18,339 bases of DNA from Candidatus Nanohalarchaeota archaeon. Lineage in GTDB: Archaea; EX4484-52. Within the stretch, counting starts at the first letter, position 1. Each line of letters opens with the position of its first letter. This document shows positions 6,589 to 14,487 of this stretch, in pieces. The notes below the pieces were generated by a model. It was given only the letters and a program-made list of their open reading frames with translations. It was not told the origin of the DNA and did not search any database. Location: positions 1-18,339 of the forward strand of contig DAOVUW010000009.1 of assembly GCA_030632385.1 (NCBI GenBank), written 5' to 3'. The position numbers were made by a program, and so were the translations under genes.

Positions 6589-7128
6589 TTAAGAAGGATT
6601 ATTTGAAATAGATGCTGTTTCTGCATATTTGCCCGGACAGTCTGAAATTGCTCTTATTCTTAATATGTTTTTTTTCTCTGTATTGTTTATGACAATTGAT
6701 TTTATTGAATTGGGTGTCAGAGTAACATTGCCATAATTGTAGACAGTTCCGCTTTTATTGATATAAAAAGTTCCGTCTGTAGTTGATCCATCAGTATATA
6801 TTATCTGGATGTCAACAATATTTGTTGTTTTTCCGCCGGTGTTTTCCACGAGTGTAGTCATATAATAATCTCCTGAAGAAGAAGAGTTTCTGTTTGTAAA
6901 ATTTGTATTGCTCATTGCAAGCGTTACGAAAATACAATCAGATCGCGAACCAGATGTTGCGCCTTCTGTTTGAGTTTCCGCAATATCTTGAAACCATGAA
7001 GCTATAAAAAGACCAATGGCCAAAGTGAATGCCACAAGCAAAACAGAAGCAAGCAAAGGAGCAATTCCTTTTTTTGTTGCAAAAGAGGTTTTTTTGTTTT
7101 GAATATTACATTTTTTTGTTTTTTGCAT
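6589..7128 (-). CDS. Archaeal type IV pilin-like protein
   Basis: A 179-residue pilin with a basic leader (residues 1-21), the class III processing site KKG|IAPLL after G21, and a single hydrophobic helix (about 22-45) ending in ASWFQ. Prepilin peptidase would cut after G21 and the helix would pack into a pilus core, with a beta-rich Ser/Thr/Asn-rich head outside the cell. Sequons (NFT, NSS, NKS, NVT, NNT) suggest glycosylation. Two cysteines (in SDCIF and SDCPG) could form a disulfide. The ATG at 7128 has a TATA-like GTTTTAAATTTC about 23 nt upstream. No assembly ATPase or peptidase gene is nearby, so this is a stand-alone structural gene. The inverted structured repeat lies just upstream. 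Confidence 0.85.
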   Translation of the reverse strand: MQKTKKCNIQNKKTSFATKKGIAPLLASVLLVAFTLAIGLFIASWFQDIAETQTEGATSGSRSDCIFVTLAMSNTNFTNRNSSSSGDYYMTTLVENTGGKTTNIVDIQIIYTDGSTTDGTFYINKSGTVYNYGNVTLTPNSIKSIVINNTEKKNILRIRAISDCPGKYAETASISNNPS

Positions 7129-7218
7129 AAAAGAATTGTGAATTGAAATTTAAAACACTTTGCCATCAAAGATAAATTTGCATTTCTTTATGAAACAGGA
7201 AAAATAGTTGCATGCTTA

Positions 7219-7366
7219 TTCTTTTATTGTAAATAAAGTATAAATTCGCGTAAGAAACTTTAGTTACACTAAAAGAGTCTTACGCAACTTGCTACTTTTA
7301 ATGCATAGAAAATATAATACACTACTTGCATATTTTCTATACAACATGAAAAAATCTTTTACAAAC
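7219..7366 (-). repeat. Structured repeat, copy C (inverted)
   Basis: Reverse-strand copy of the element at 632-922. Hairpin I pairs 7303-7315 with 7330-7342, 13 bp with one G-U pair at a different position from the one in copy A. The linker AAAAGTAG is kept. Hairpin II is GCGTAAGA (7248-7255) with TCTTACGC (7278-7285), enclosing 7258-7264 with 7268-7275. The block CTTTTATTGTAAATAAAG (7221-7238) matches the hairpin-II arm of copy A. It sits between the end of the endonuclease-like gene and the promoter of the pilin gene, with the element pointing toward the pilin. Confidence 0.75.
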
Positions 7367-7376
7367 TAAATAAAAA

Positions 7377-7832
7377 TCAATCTAAAAGATTTTTATTTGT
7401 TTTTACAACTTTATCCGGAACATGGTAGAGTTCCCATTTTACTTTGCCTTCTCTTATTTTTTCTCTTATATTTGCTTCTCTTTTACTCAATTTTGAATTT
7501 GAGCTTTTTACTTCAAGAAATATTATTTTCTTGAGGTTATTATTTGAAATTCCGTCAAATATAACAAAATCAATCGGTGCGCCAATAAATCTTGCATCAG
7601 ATGGATTGTACTTGAAATTTGGCAAATATGGAGCGATGTTTTCGCTGAATTTTCCACCTAAAACAGCCCTGCTTTTTTTGATGGCATCTGCTCGTATGTC
7701 TTTTTCCTTTTCCCAAATCCATTTCTTTAATTTCAGTTCATATTGCGTTTTGATAGTTTTAGCCAATAGAAAATAGCAAATAAAAATTCCGATGCATATA
7801 TTTAGAATAAAATAGATTATTTCGCTGTTCAT
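7377..7832 (-). CDS. Membrane-anchored Holliday-resolvase-like endonuclease (PF10107 type)
   Basis: An N-terminal membrane helix (about residues 4-24) is followed by a charged helix and a nuclease-like domain. SRAVLGGKFSENIAPYLPNF (54-73), GAPIDFVIFDG (84-94) and FLEVKSSNSKLS (105-116) form the pattern of the Holliday-junction-resolvase-related family. D88, E107 and K109 fit the PD-(D/E)XK metal-binding core. Length (151 residues) is usual. The physiological substrate of this family is not established; a membrane-tethered nuclease could act on incoming or membrane-near DNA, which is inference. The gene is divergent from the small conserved gene at 7893, with AT-rich promoter DNA (7848-7875) between them. 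Confidence 0.78.
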   Translation of the reverse strand: MNSEIIYFILNICIGIFICYFLLAKTIKTQYELKLKKWIWEKEKDIRADAIKKSRAVLGGKFSENIAPYLPNFKYNPSDARFIGAPIDFVIFDGISNNNLKKIIFLEVKSSNSKLSKREANIREKIREGKVKWELYHVPDKVVKTNKNLLD

Positions 7833-7892
7833 AATTTCTTTAATTGAATAAATATATAAAGATTAAATAAATATTTTATGAGATGTGATAAT

Positions 7893-8336
7893 ATGGCAAT
7901 ACTAGGGATAAATTATACTAAATTAGATGTTGACGCTAAGAATATACCTTATGAAAATCTTTCTATAAATACTACACCGAAAATTGAGGCAGTAAACAAG
8001 ACGCAAATAAATACAGGAAAAAATTCAATTCCTATACTTGTTGTTGATTTTTCATTTAATTCTGTTTTTAAGCCAGATATTGGATCAATTATCCTAAAAG
8101 GAAATGTTGTATTTCAGCCAAAAGATGAAGAACAGTCTTTGTCTCAATGGTCTAAAAACAAAAGGATGCTTCCGGAAGAAGAAGTAGAGATAATAAATTA
8201 TCTCTTTATGAAAGCAAGTCCTTTTGCATTGTTTCTCTCAGAAATATTCAGGTTGCCTCCAATAATAAGCCTGCCGAGAATGGAAATGAAAAAAGAGGAT
8301 ACAACAAAAAAAGAAAAAAAGAAAGAGAAAAAATAA
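7893..8336 (+). CDS. Conserved archaeal hypothetical protein
   Basis: A 147-residue soluble protein that I do not recognise by name. It has an Asn/Thr-rich start, a beta-rich middle (IPILVVDFSFNSVF, then DIGSIILKGNVVFQP), a helix LPEEEVEIINYLFMKASPFALFLSEIF and the motif LPPIISLPR near residue 125, ending in a Lys-rich tail. The pattern of a beta meander followed by a long helix and an LPP motif resembles small archaeal proteins that may share a SecB-like fold; this is a weak guess. The frame opens at an ATG at 7878, but the ATG at 7893 is preferred because a GTGAT SD-like element lies just before it. The prepilin-like gene follows after 33 nt. Confidence 0.6.
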   Translation: MAILGINYTKLDVDAKNIPYENLSINTTPKIEAVNKTQINTGKNSIPILVVDFSFNSVFKPDIGSIILKGNVVFQPKDEEQSLSQWSKNKRMLPEEEVEIINYLFMKASPFALFLSEIFRLPPIISLPRMEMKKEDTTKKEKKKEKK

Positions 8337-8369
8337 TCTTGTTTTTATAATTTATTTTTTTATTAATAT

Positions 8370-9119
8370 ATGCGCAAAAGGAAAAAAAATAAGCAAGAGA
8401 AAAAAGGAATATCTCCTTTAATTGCAGGAGTTTTGTATTTTGCGATTATAATGGCAGCAATTACAGTAATGATGACAATAATCATGCCATGGATGGAAAC
8501 TACAAAAGATCAAATTTCAATTAATTATGCAAAAAAAAACATAGTTGGTTTGGATTCAATCGTAACTACTGTTGCTTCAGAAGGAGAAGAGTCTTCCAGA
8601 ATTATATTTCTTGATGTGAAAAGAAGCAGATATTATATGGAGGATGTAAAGAATGCTTTTTATTTTGAATATAATGTATCGGAGAATATTGTTTCTCCCA
8701 GATTTAGGATAAAAGAAGGAAATGTATTTTTCGGCAGTCAGTTAAATTCAAAAGCCATTGATTATGATTCTTATTTTTTACTTGAAAATCAATATTTGAG
8801 AGTTAACATATCGAAAAAAGGAGATGTTTCAAACTATTCATCAATCAATACATCTGAAATCATAAATTCAATATATTTTAAGGAAAAGGATGTTTATATA
8901 TACGGGCAAAATATTACAATTCTTCCGGATAATTATGCATATTCTGGTAATGGAACAGGGTATGTTTATATTGAAGAAGAAGATTTCTTTCTACCAAAAG
9001 CAGTTGCTGTTTGCAGGATGGCAAATGCAAATAGTGGGGTTTCTTATGATCTTTATTTTGAGCTTCCAAGTGATAGTGATTTTTTAATGATTTATTTAAA
9101 AAATTATAGTTCTTCTTAA
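8370..9119 (+). CDS. Prepilin-like secreted protein
   Basis: A 249-residue protein with a strongly basic leader (residues 1-12), a class III site KKG|ISPLIAG after G13, and a hydrophobic helix at about 14-38. The large C-terminal domain is predicted extracellular and beta-rich, with several sequons (NVS, NIS, NYS, NTS, NIT, NGT). ISPLIAGVL is typical of archaeal pilins and pilin-like surface proteins. The single ATG fits, with a TATA-like TTTATAATTTA about 22 nt upstream. It ends 4 nt before ahcY, so the two are probably co-transcribed, although no functional link is obvious. Confidence 0.78.
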   Translation: MRKRKKNKQEKKGISPLIAGVLYFAIIMAAITVMMTIIMPWMETTKDQISINYAKKNIVGLDSIVTTVASEGEESSRIIFLDVKRSRYYMEDVKNAFYFEYNVSENIVSPRFRIKEGNVFFGSQLNSKAIDYDSYFLLENQYLRVNISKKGDVSNYSSINTSEIINSIYFKEKDVYIYGQNITILPDNYAYSGNGTGYVYIEEEDFFLPKAVAVCRMANANSGVSYDLYFELPSDSDFLMIYLKNYSSS

Positions 9120-9123
9120 ATTT

Positions 9124-10377
9124 ATGGAAGAAAATTATTCTATTGCAGATATTAATCTTGCAGAAACAGGTGAAAAGCAAATAACTCTTGCAAGAGAACA
9201 AATGGTGGGTTTGGTTGAGTTAAAAAAAGAACTTGCAAAGAAAGATACGTTTAAGAATGTCAGAATCGGCATGGCACTGCATGTTACAAAAGAAACAGCA
9301 GTGCTTGTAGAAAGTCTTGTTGAATTGGGAGCGCAAATCGCAATTACAGGATGCAATCCTCTATCAACCCAGGATGATGTCGCGGCAGCTCTAGCAAAAA
9401 AAGGAGTCAGGGTTTATGCAAAAAAAGGAGTCAGTGTTGATGAATATTACGAACAATTAAACAAAGTCCTTGATTTTGAACCTCATATTACAATAGATGA
9501 TGGATGCGATCTTGTAAATCTTGTTCACACAAAAAGAAAGGATTGCTTAAACACAATAATCGGCGGTTGCGAAGAAACAACTACAGGAATCATCAGATTG
9601 AACGCAATGAAAAAAGAAGGCATTTTAAAATACCCTGTTGTTGCGGTGAATGATTCAAAAACAAAGCACATGGTCGACAATTATTACGGGACAGGACAGT
9701 CAACTTTAGATGGAATTTTAAGAGCAACAAATGTATTGATAGCAGGAAAGACCGTTGTAGTTTGTGGATATGGCGATTGCGGAAAAGGAATTGCAATGAG
9801 AGCAAAAAGTTTTGGAGCAAAAGTCATTGTTACTGAAGTAAATCATTTCAAAGCTCTACAAGCCTATTTTGATGGACACAGGGTTATGCAAATGAAAGAT
9901 GCCGCAAAAGAAGGAGATATTTTTGTAACTGTTACAGGGGACAAAGGCGTAATAAGATACGAGCATATGAAAGATATGAAAAGCGGAGCAATCTTATGTA
10001 ACTCTGGTCATTTTGATATTGAAATAGAAGTTGCAAAACTTAAAAGAAATTCAAAAGTCACAAAAATGAGATCTTTTATGAACAAATACGAATTTGACAA
10101 TAAGCATATTTATGTCCTTGCAGAAGGACGATTAGTAAATCTTTCTGCCGCAGAGGGGCATCCGTCTTTGGTGATGAGTTTTTCATTCTGTAATCAGATG
10201 TTGGGTTGTGCTTTTTTGATTGAAAACAAAGGAAAATTAAGCAATGATTTACATGTTCTTCCTGATGAAATTGACCAAAAAATCAGCCATATTCATTTAA
10301 CTGCATTGGGTGTTGAAATAGACGAATTGACTGAAGAACAAAAAGCATATCTTGCAGGCTGGGAAGAAGGAACATAA
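9124..10377 (+). CDS. ahcY: S-adenosyl-L-homocysteine hydrolase
   Basis: Catalyses reversible hydrolysis of S-adenosylhomocysteine to adenosine and homocysteine, relieving product inhibition of methyltransferases, with tightly bound NAD. Visible features are the catalytic segment VNDSKTKHMVDN (Lys, Asp and Asn kept), YGTGQST, the NAD-binding loop CGYGDCGKG near residue 215, CNSGHFDIEIE with the substrate-site His, and GRLVNLSAAEGHPSLVMS. The protein has 417 residues and stops soon after YLAGWEEG, lacking the C-terminal Lys-Tyr tail that contacts NAD in bacterial and eukaryotic enzymes; this is normal for archaeal forms. It starts 4 nt after the prepilin-like gene, with no clear SD. Confidence 0.96.
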   Translation: MEENYSIADINLAETGEKQITLAREQMVGLVELKKELAKKDTFKNVRIGMALHVTKETAVLVESLVELGAQIAITGCNPLSTQDDVAAALAKKGVRVYAKKGVSVDEYYEQLNKVLDFEPHITIDDGCDLVNLVHTKRKDCLNTIIGGCEETTTGIIRLNAMKKEGILKYPVVAVNDSKTKHMVDNYYGTGQSTLDGILRATNVLIAGKTVVVCGYGDCGKGIAMRAKSFGAKVIVTEVNHFKALQAYFDGHRVMQMKDAAKEGDIFVTVTGDKGVIRYEHMKDMKSGAILCNSGHFDIEIEVAKLKRNSKVTKMRSFMNKYEFDNKHIYVLAEGRLVNLSAAEGHPSLVMSFSFCNQMLGCAFLIENKGKLSNDLHVLPDEIDQKISHIHLTALGVEIDELTEEQKAYLAGWEEGT

Positions 10378-10428
10378 AGAGATTTTTTGGTAAACAAGGC
10401 AGGAATTACTACATCATTAAATATATAA

Positions 10429-10438
10429 TTTTAAATAG
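10429..10438 (+). promoter_or_regulatory. TATA-like box of the membrane regulator gene
   Basis: TTTTAAATAG centred about 25 nt before the ATG at 10458. Together with ATTAAATATATAA just upstream (10417-10429) it suggests an independent, leaderless promoter rather than read-through from ahcY. Confidence 0.5.
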
Positions 10439-10457
10439 GTTATCCTTATAGATAATT

Positions 10458-11513
10458 ATGCAAACCTGCTTTAAAAAGAGTTTCGTAATTTCAATTATTG
10501 TCCTTTATTTCTTGAGTTCTATTTGTTTTGCTTCTTTTATTCGACAGACGTCTTTGGATTTTTATGCAAATCAGTACAATACAATAAATGTTGAAATGAC
10601 CATTGATTATGAAACTCTGACAACTGATGATATTTCTTTTGTGATTTACAGTAAGATAAAGAATGTAGAAGGATTTGACGAAAACGGAAAACTGGATTGT
10701 CTTGTGAATGAAAAAACATATGGTTCGCAGATAATATGCACCAGAATAAAGAATATTCAGGAAAATTATTCTATTAACTTGAATTATGAAATGGAAAATG
10801 TCATATTTGAAGAAAAAAAGCTAAACAAGACAATAGACACTTTTTTGTTTGAATATGGCATAATTGAACCGACAGATGAATTGCGCATTTTATTTGTAAT
10901 ACCAGAAGGTTACGGTCTGTTAGATGCAAATAATAATTATCCTTCTGAGGGAAATATTAAGGTAATTGACGGCAGAAGAGTTGGGATTGAATGGATTGAA
11001 GAAAATTTGACCATAGGAAAATCTCGTTTTTTTAAAGTACAGTATGAGAAGATTACAAAACCAGTTGTACCTAATGATGAAGAGGAAGACCCAATAAATT
11101 ATAAACTTACATTATCTGTGATTATTGTAGTGCTTCTAGGTATTATAATTATTTTATCATTTTCAAAGACAAAAAAAACAAAGAAAAAAAAGACAACTGA
11201 ATCTGAAAAAAAAGAGGAATCGGAAAATATAGAAGCGTTAAATGAAGAGACAGAGAAAAAAAATATTGAAGATGTCATGCTTATATCTTTATTGAAACCA
11301 GATGAAAAAAAAGTATTTGATTTAATTTGCGCATCTGGTAATGGGATTACTAAGCAAAGGCAAATTGCAAGAACTACAAAATTTTCTCCTGCAAAGGTTT
11401 CCCATATCGTAAAAAGCCTGTCTGTAAGAGGGCTTGTAGATGTAATAAGGCAAGGAAGAACAACCAGAATTGAATTGACAAAAAAAGCAAAGGATTTTTT
11501 AAAAGTCAAGTAA
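10458..11513 (+). CDS. Membrane-anchored winged-helix transcriptional regulator
   Basis: Layout in order: signal peptide or first hydrophobic segment (residues 8-27), a beta-rich exported domain (about 28-213), one membrane helix (215-235), a Lys/Glu-rich cytoplasmic linker (236-270) and a C-terminal winged helix (272-351). The helix-turn-helix part is DEKKVFDLICASGNGITKQR, then TKFSPAKVSHIVKSLSVRGL, with the wing VIRQGRTTRIELT, like MarR-type domains in archaeal membrane regulators. It likely senses an envelope or external signal and binds DNA from the membrane, a one-component system. The target is unknown. Its 3' end converges with hjc 13 nt away. Confidence 0.8.
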   Translation: MQTCFKKSFVISIIVLYFLSSICFASFIRQTSLDFYANQYNTINVEMTIDYETLTTDDISFVIYSKIKNVEGFDENGKLDCLVNEKTYGSQIICTRIKNIQENYSINLNYEMENVIFEEKKLNKTIDTFLFEYGIIEPTDELRILFVIPEGYGLLDANNNYPSEGNIKVIDGRRVGIEWIEENLTIGKSRFFKVQYEKITKPVVPNDEEEDPINYKLTLSVIIVVLLGIIIILSFSKTKKTKKKKTTESEKKEESENIEALNEETEKKNIEDVMLISLLKPDEKKVFDLICASGNGITKQRQIARTTKFSPAKVSHIVKSLSVRGLVDVIRQGRTTRIELTKKAKDFLKVK

Positions 11514-11526
11514 TTTATTCTTTTCG

Positions 11527-11871
11527 TTAATTATTCAACTTAATCCTGTATCCTTTGTTTGTTTTTTCAAGATTTTCAAAATCTACAATAAACCAGTTTT
11601 TGTTTTTTGCATATTTTACAGCATAAATACCCTCTGCATTAAATTGTTCTGCTGTCTTTTTTAGGTTTTCAACTTCTTCTTCTTCTAAATAAACAATATT
11701 GTTTTTTGTAGATTTGCACTCAATAACAATAATTTTTCCATCCTTTGCGGCAATTAAATCTGGCTTTTTGCTCCCAGCAGATCTTATTGCAATCCATCCA
11801 TCCTCCTCAAGTTTTGATTTAACACTTCTTTCAAAGATGCATCCTTTTAAATAAGCTCTATTTACCCCCAT
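11527..11871 (-). CDS. hjc: Archaeal Holliday junction resolvase Hjc
   Basis: Hjc resolves four-way junctions made during recombination and fork repair by paired nicks, as a dimer. The PD-(D/E)XK core is complete: E14 in GCIFERSV, IRSAGSK (30-35), PDLIA with D38, and IECKST with E51 and K53. Spacing between these residues equals that of characterised archaeal Hjc. Length (114 residues) is normal. The ATG at 11871 lies 11 nt after the stop of the lipoprotein gene, with which it probably shares a transcript. Confidence 0.93.
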   Translation of the reverse strand: MGVNRAYLKGCIFERSVKSKLEEDGWIAIRSAGSKKPDLIAAKDGKIIVIECKSTKNNIVYLEEEEVENLKKTAEQFNAEGIYAVKYAKNKNWFIVDFENLEKTNKGYRIKLNN

Positions 11872-11882
11872 AGTATCTTTAA

Positions 11883-12644
11883 TTATGGTGCTGGGAATTC
11901 TACACTGTATGTTGCTTTCCCTCTTAAAAAATCAATAGTCTGTGTATCTGTAGAGACAGTTCCGATTATTTTTGTCGTTAAATCTGCTTTATTAATATCT
12001 GCATTATCACAATCTGGCGCATCGTAAATACTTCCTCCATATTTGCTTCCGTCATTTGAAATTTCAATATTTAAATTAATTACTTCATTCCCTGCTCCTT
12101 TTTTTAATATAATAGGATTTGTATTTATATTCAGTTTTAGCGGTCCTTCTGTCTGCACAATTTCCACATATTTAGATGGTATGATTCCTCTTTCCCCTAG
12201 CATTCTGTATTCTTCTAAGGGCATTGATTTTATTTTTATAATTGCCTTTGTCTGATAATGAAAGCAAACTTCAACAGATGGCTTATAGTTTATATCAAAT
12301 GTATTTTCATTTTTATCTGCTTGCGTTGACCACTCTACAAACTCTTCATTGTTGTTTATCGTCCCTTTTTTATATCCCTCAAGAAGAGATATGGTTGTAT
12401 CAGTTACTCCAGCAAAACCATCTTCTTTTACAGATACAGTAATGTCTGTTGCATCAACAGTTCCTGTATTTTTGACAAGTACGCTAATGCCTATGTCTTC
12501 GTCGCTGTATGCTTTTTTTGGATAAATATCGAAATCTTCAATAATGACCCCTTTTACTGAAGATATTTGTTTATCTCCACATCCACTTAAAAAAATTAAA
12601 ATGAATAATAAAATAGAAAAAACAATAAATTTGCTTAAATTCAT
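11883..12644 (-). CDS. Lipoprotein with CARDB-like adhesion domain
   Basis: A 253-residue exported protein. A lipobox LSGC places the lipidated Cys at residue 22 after a hydrophobic signal (5-20). The mature part starts with a beta-sandwich resembling CARDB/NEW1-type domains: IEDFDIYPKKAYSDEDIGISVLVKNTGTVDATDITVSV. A second beta domain with similar NxxN and VSND features follows (about 165-245). Anchored to the outer face of the membrane, it may be a surface or adhesion protein; no enzymatic motif is seen. It begins 50 nt from the divergent thioredoxin reductase gene and runs into hjc. Confidence 0.68.
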   Translation of the reverse strand: MNLSKFIVFSILLFILIFLSGCGDKQISSVKGVIIEDFDIYPKKAYSDEDIGISVLVKNTGTVDATDITVSVKEDGFAGVTDTTISLLEGYKKGTINNNEEFVEWSTQADKNENTFDINYKPSVEVCFHYQTKAIIKIKSMPLEEYRMLGERGIIPSKYVEIVQTEGPLKLNINTNPIILKKGAGNEVINLNIEISNDGSKYGGSIYDAPDCDNADINKADLTTKIIGTVSTDTQTIDFLRGKATYSVEFPAP

Positions 12645-12660
12645 AATAGAATAACTATTG

Positions 12661-12672
12661 TATATATTTATT
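12661..12672. promoter_or_regulatory. Divergent AT-rich promoter region
   Basis: TATATATTTATT lies about 29 nt before the rightward ATG at 12695 and about 22 nt before the leftward ATG at 12644. It is the only TATA-like candidate for both divergent genes in a 50-nt gap. Confidence 0.45.
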
Positions 12673-12694
12673 AAGATTTGTTTTTTAAATAAAT

Positions 12695-13641
12695 ATGGAA
12701 CAAAAAACTGAAGATAAATATCAGTTAATTATTATAGGTTCTGGATGCGCAGGACTTACAAGCGCTATATATGCAGGACGCTATAAACTCAAAACACTGG
12801 TTTTGGGTTCTTATTTTGGAGGAGTGATTGTTGAAGAAGCCAATGTTGAGAATTATCCTGGTTTTGTTTCTATAAGTGGAATGGAATTAATGAAAAAATT
12901 TAAAGAAACCGTTGATTCGCTCAATGTTCCTGTAGTATCAGGCAAAGTGATTTCAATAAAAAAAAATGAAGATAAAAATAAATTTAATTTAACGACAGAT
13001 GAAAATAAAACATATTGCGCTGATGCTGTTTTAGTCTCTTGCGGAACAAAAAAACTGAAATTAAGTATAGAAGGTGAAGATAAATTTAATGGAAAAGGGG
13101 TCTCTTATTGTGCGACATGCGATGCTCCGATGTTTAATAAAAAAACAGTTGCTGTGATAGGTGGTGCTGATTCAGCATGTCAAGCAGCAATTTTACTTTC
13201 AAAGCATGCAAAACATGTTTATTTGATATGTAGAAAAGATGAATTGAGGGGAGAACCTATAAATGTGGAACATGTAACAAAAAACAAAGAAATAGAAATA
13301 ATATTCAATACAAATGTTATAAAAGTAAAGGGAACCAACATGCTTGAATCAATAGAATTAGATAAAGAATATAATGGAAGTAAAGAAATATCGGTCAAGG
13401 GTGTCTTTGTTGAAATTGGTTCTGTTCCTTCAACCTATTTTCTGGATAAGTTAAATATCAATCTAACAAAAAAAATGAAATAATAGTTGACAAATGCTGC
13501 AAAACTAACATCTCCGGTTTGTTTGCAGCAGGAGATGTTACAGATACTCCTTTAAGGCAACTTGTCACTGCCTGTGGTCAGGGAGCAATAGCAGCTCTTT
13601 CTGCGTATAAATACATTCTAAGGAAAAAACGCAGCGAGTAA
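12695..13641 (+). CDS. trxB: Thioredoxin reductase, split by a -1 frameshift
   Basis: FAD-dependent enzyme passing electrons from NAD(P)H to thioredoxin. Frame 1 covers 12695-13483: FAD loop GSGCAGLTSA, active-site CATC (in SYCATCDAP), and the nucleotide-binding GGADSACQAA with ICRKDELR. It stops prematurely at 13481-13483. The missing C-terminus follows in the -1 frame: NEIIVDK, then GLFAAGDVTDTPLRQLVTA and GQGAIAALSAYKY, ending at 13641. Joining the frames at the A8 run 13468-13475 restores about 315 residues, normal for the family. The cause may be one lost A (mutation or sequencing error), -1 ribosomal slippage, or polymerase slippage. The frame-1 product alone lacks the second FAD-binding segment and should be inactive. 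GGADSA replaces the usual third Gly. Confidence 0.88.
13468..13475 (+). other. A8 slippery run at the trxB frame junction
   Basis: Eight consecutive A residues read as ACA-AAA-AAA-ATG-AAA-TAA in the first frame. Re-reading one base back gives AAA-AAT-GAA-ATA-ATA-GTT-GAC, encoding the family-consistent K-N-E-I-I-V-D. The heptamer A-AAA-AAA is of the known -1 slippery type. I did not identify a clear downstream stimulatory hairpin. Confidence 0.75.
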
Positions 13642-13647
13642 TTGTAA

Positions 13648-14481
13648 TCAAAAAACAAGAGCTGTAATAATACATCCAACAATAATTACTGTTGCCACAA
13701 TATTTTTTGTCTGCAATTTTTCACCCAAAAATATATGGGATCCGACAAGTATTATTGCAGGAGCAATGCACATCAACAGACTTGTATAAACCAGCCCCCA
13801 TACTTGATAGGACCAATACATAAATACATATCTTACAATCGCAACAACCGTTGTTATTGCAAGAAATGCAAATGCACTCTTTGAAATCCCTGAAGCATGT
13901 TTTTTAAACAAAAACAGAAATGCAACTGCACACAGCCCGCATCGGACAAAATAAAAAGTAAATGGATCATAAACATCCAATAATTTTTTCACAAACAAAT
14001 CATGTATGCTTATTAAAAAAGCAGACAAAAGAATGCACAGTGCATATTTATCCATCTGAAGATGGTGCTTTTTTAGATGAGAACCAAGAACAGACAACGA
14101 TGCGATAAGAGCAAGAATAATATAAAAAACATTTCTTTCTTCGGGAAAAACAATTGCTGCATTGATTATTGTAAAAATCCAGCTTGTTAAAATCAACGGT
14201 TCTGCTTCATTTACTTTAGTATGCTTCAGACCGAAAAAGAATAAAGAATTAAATGCAATTGCCAAAAAAACCACAATGCCCAAATATGCAATATTTGTAT
14301 TTGATAAATATAAAGAAGAATAACTAAAAAACAAAGGGCTTCCAATAAGCATAAAAATAAAAATAAGACCAAAACCCATAGTCATACTTTTTTTCCAACC
14401 CAAGTGCTTTGCATTAAGTAAATATCTTTCCAATAACATCTCTGCGCTGTTTGCTACAGCTGCAATTAATCCGCCAATCAT
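13648..14481 (-). CDS. EamA/DMT-superfamily membrane transporter
   Basis: A 277-residue membrane protein with about ten hydrophobic segments arranged as two five-helix halves, the layout of drug/metabolite (EamA) transporters. Supporting segments include an N-terminal helix pair starting MIGGLIAAV, the acidic EAEPLILTSW motif in the middle of the first half, and SLLMCIAPAIILVGSHIFLGEKL near the end of the second, a signature-like segment ending in GEKL. The transported compound cannot be inferred. The ATG at 14481 follows the DUF92 stop by 6 nt, so it is the last gene of the SBDS operon. It converges with trxB, 6 nt apart. Confidence 0.82.
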   Translation of the reverse strand: MIGGLIAAVANSAEMLLERYLLNAKHLGWKKSMTMGFGLIFIFMLIGSPLFFSYSSLYLSNTNIAYLGIVVFLAIAFNSLFFFGLKHTKVNEAEPLILTSWIFTIINAAIVFPEERNVFYIILALIASLSVLGSHLKKHHLQMDKYALCILLSAFLISIHDLFVKKLLDVYDPFTFYFVRCGLCAVAFLFLFKKHASGISKSAFAFLAITTVVAIVRYVFMYWSYQVWGLVYTSLLMCIAPAIILVGSHIFLGEKLQTKNIVATVIIVGCIITALVF

Positions 14482-14487
14482 AATAAA

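Noticed and set aside
8914..9356. Leftward ORFs opposite the prepilin-like gene and ahcY
   Set aside because: They are shadows of recognisable rightward genes and carry no conserved motif.
11099..11509. Leftward 136-codon ORF opposite the membrane regulator
   Set aside because: Antisense to the linker and winged helix of a well-supported gene; no family features.
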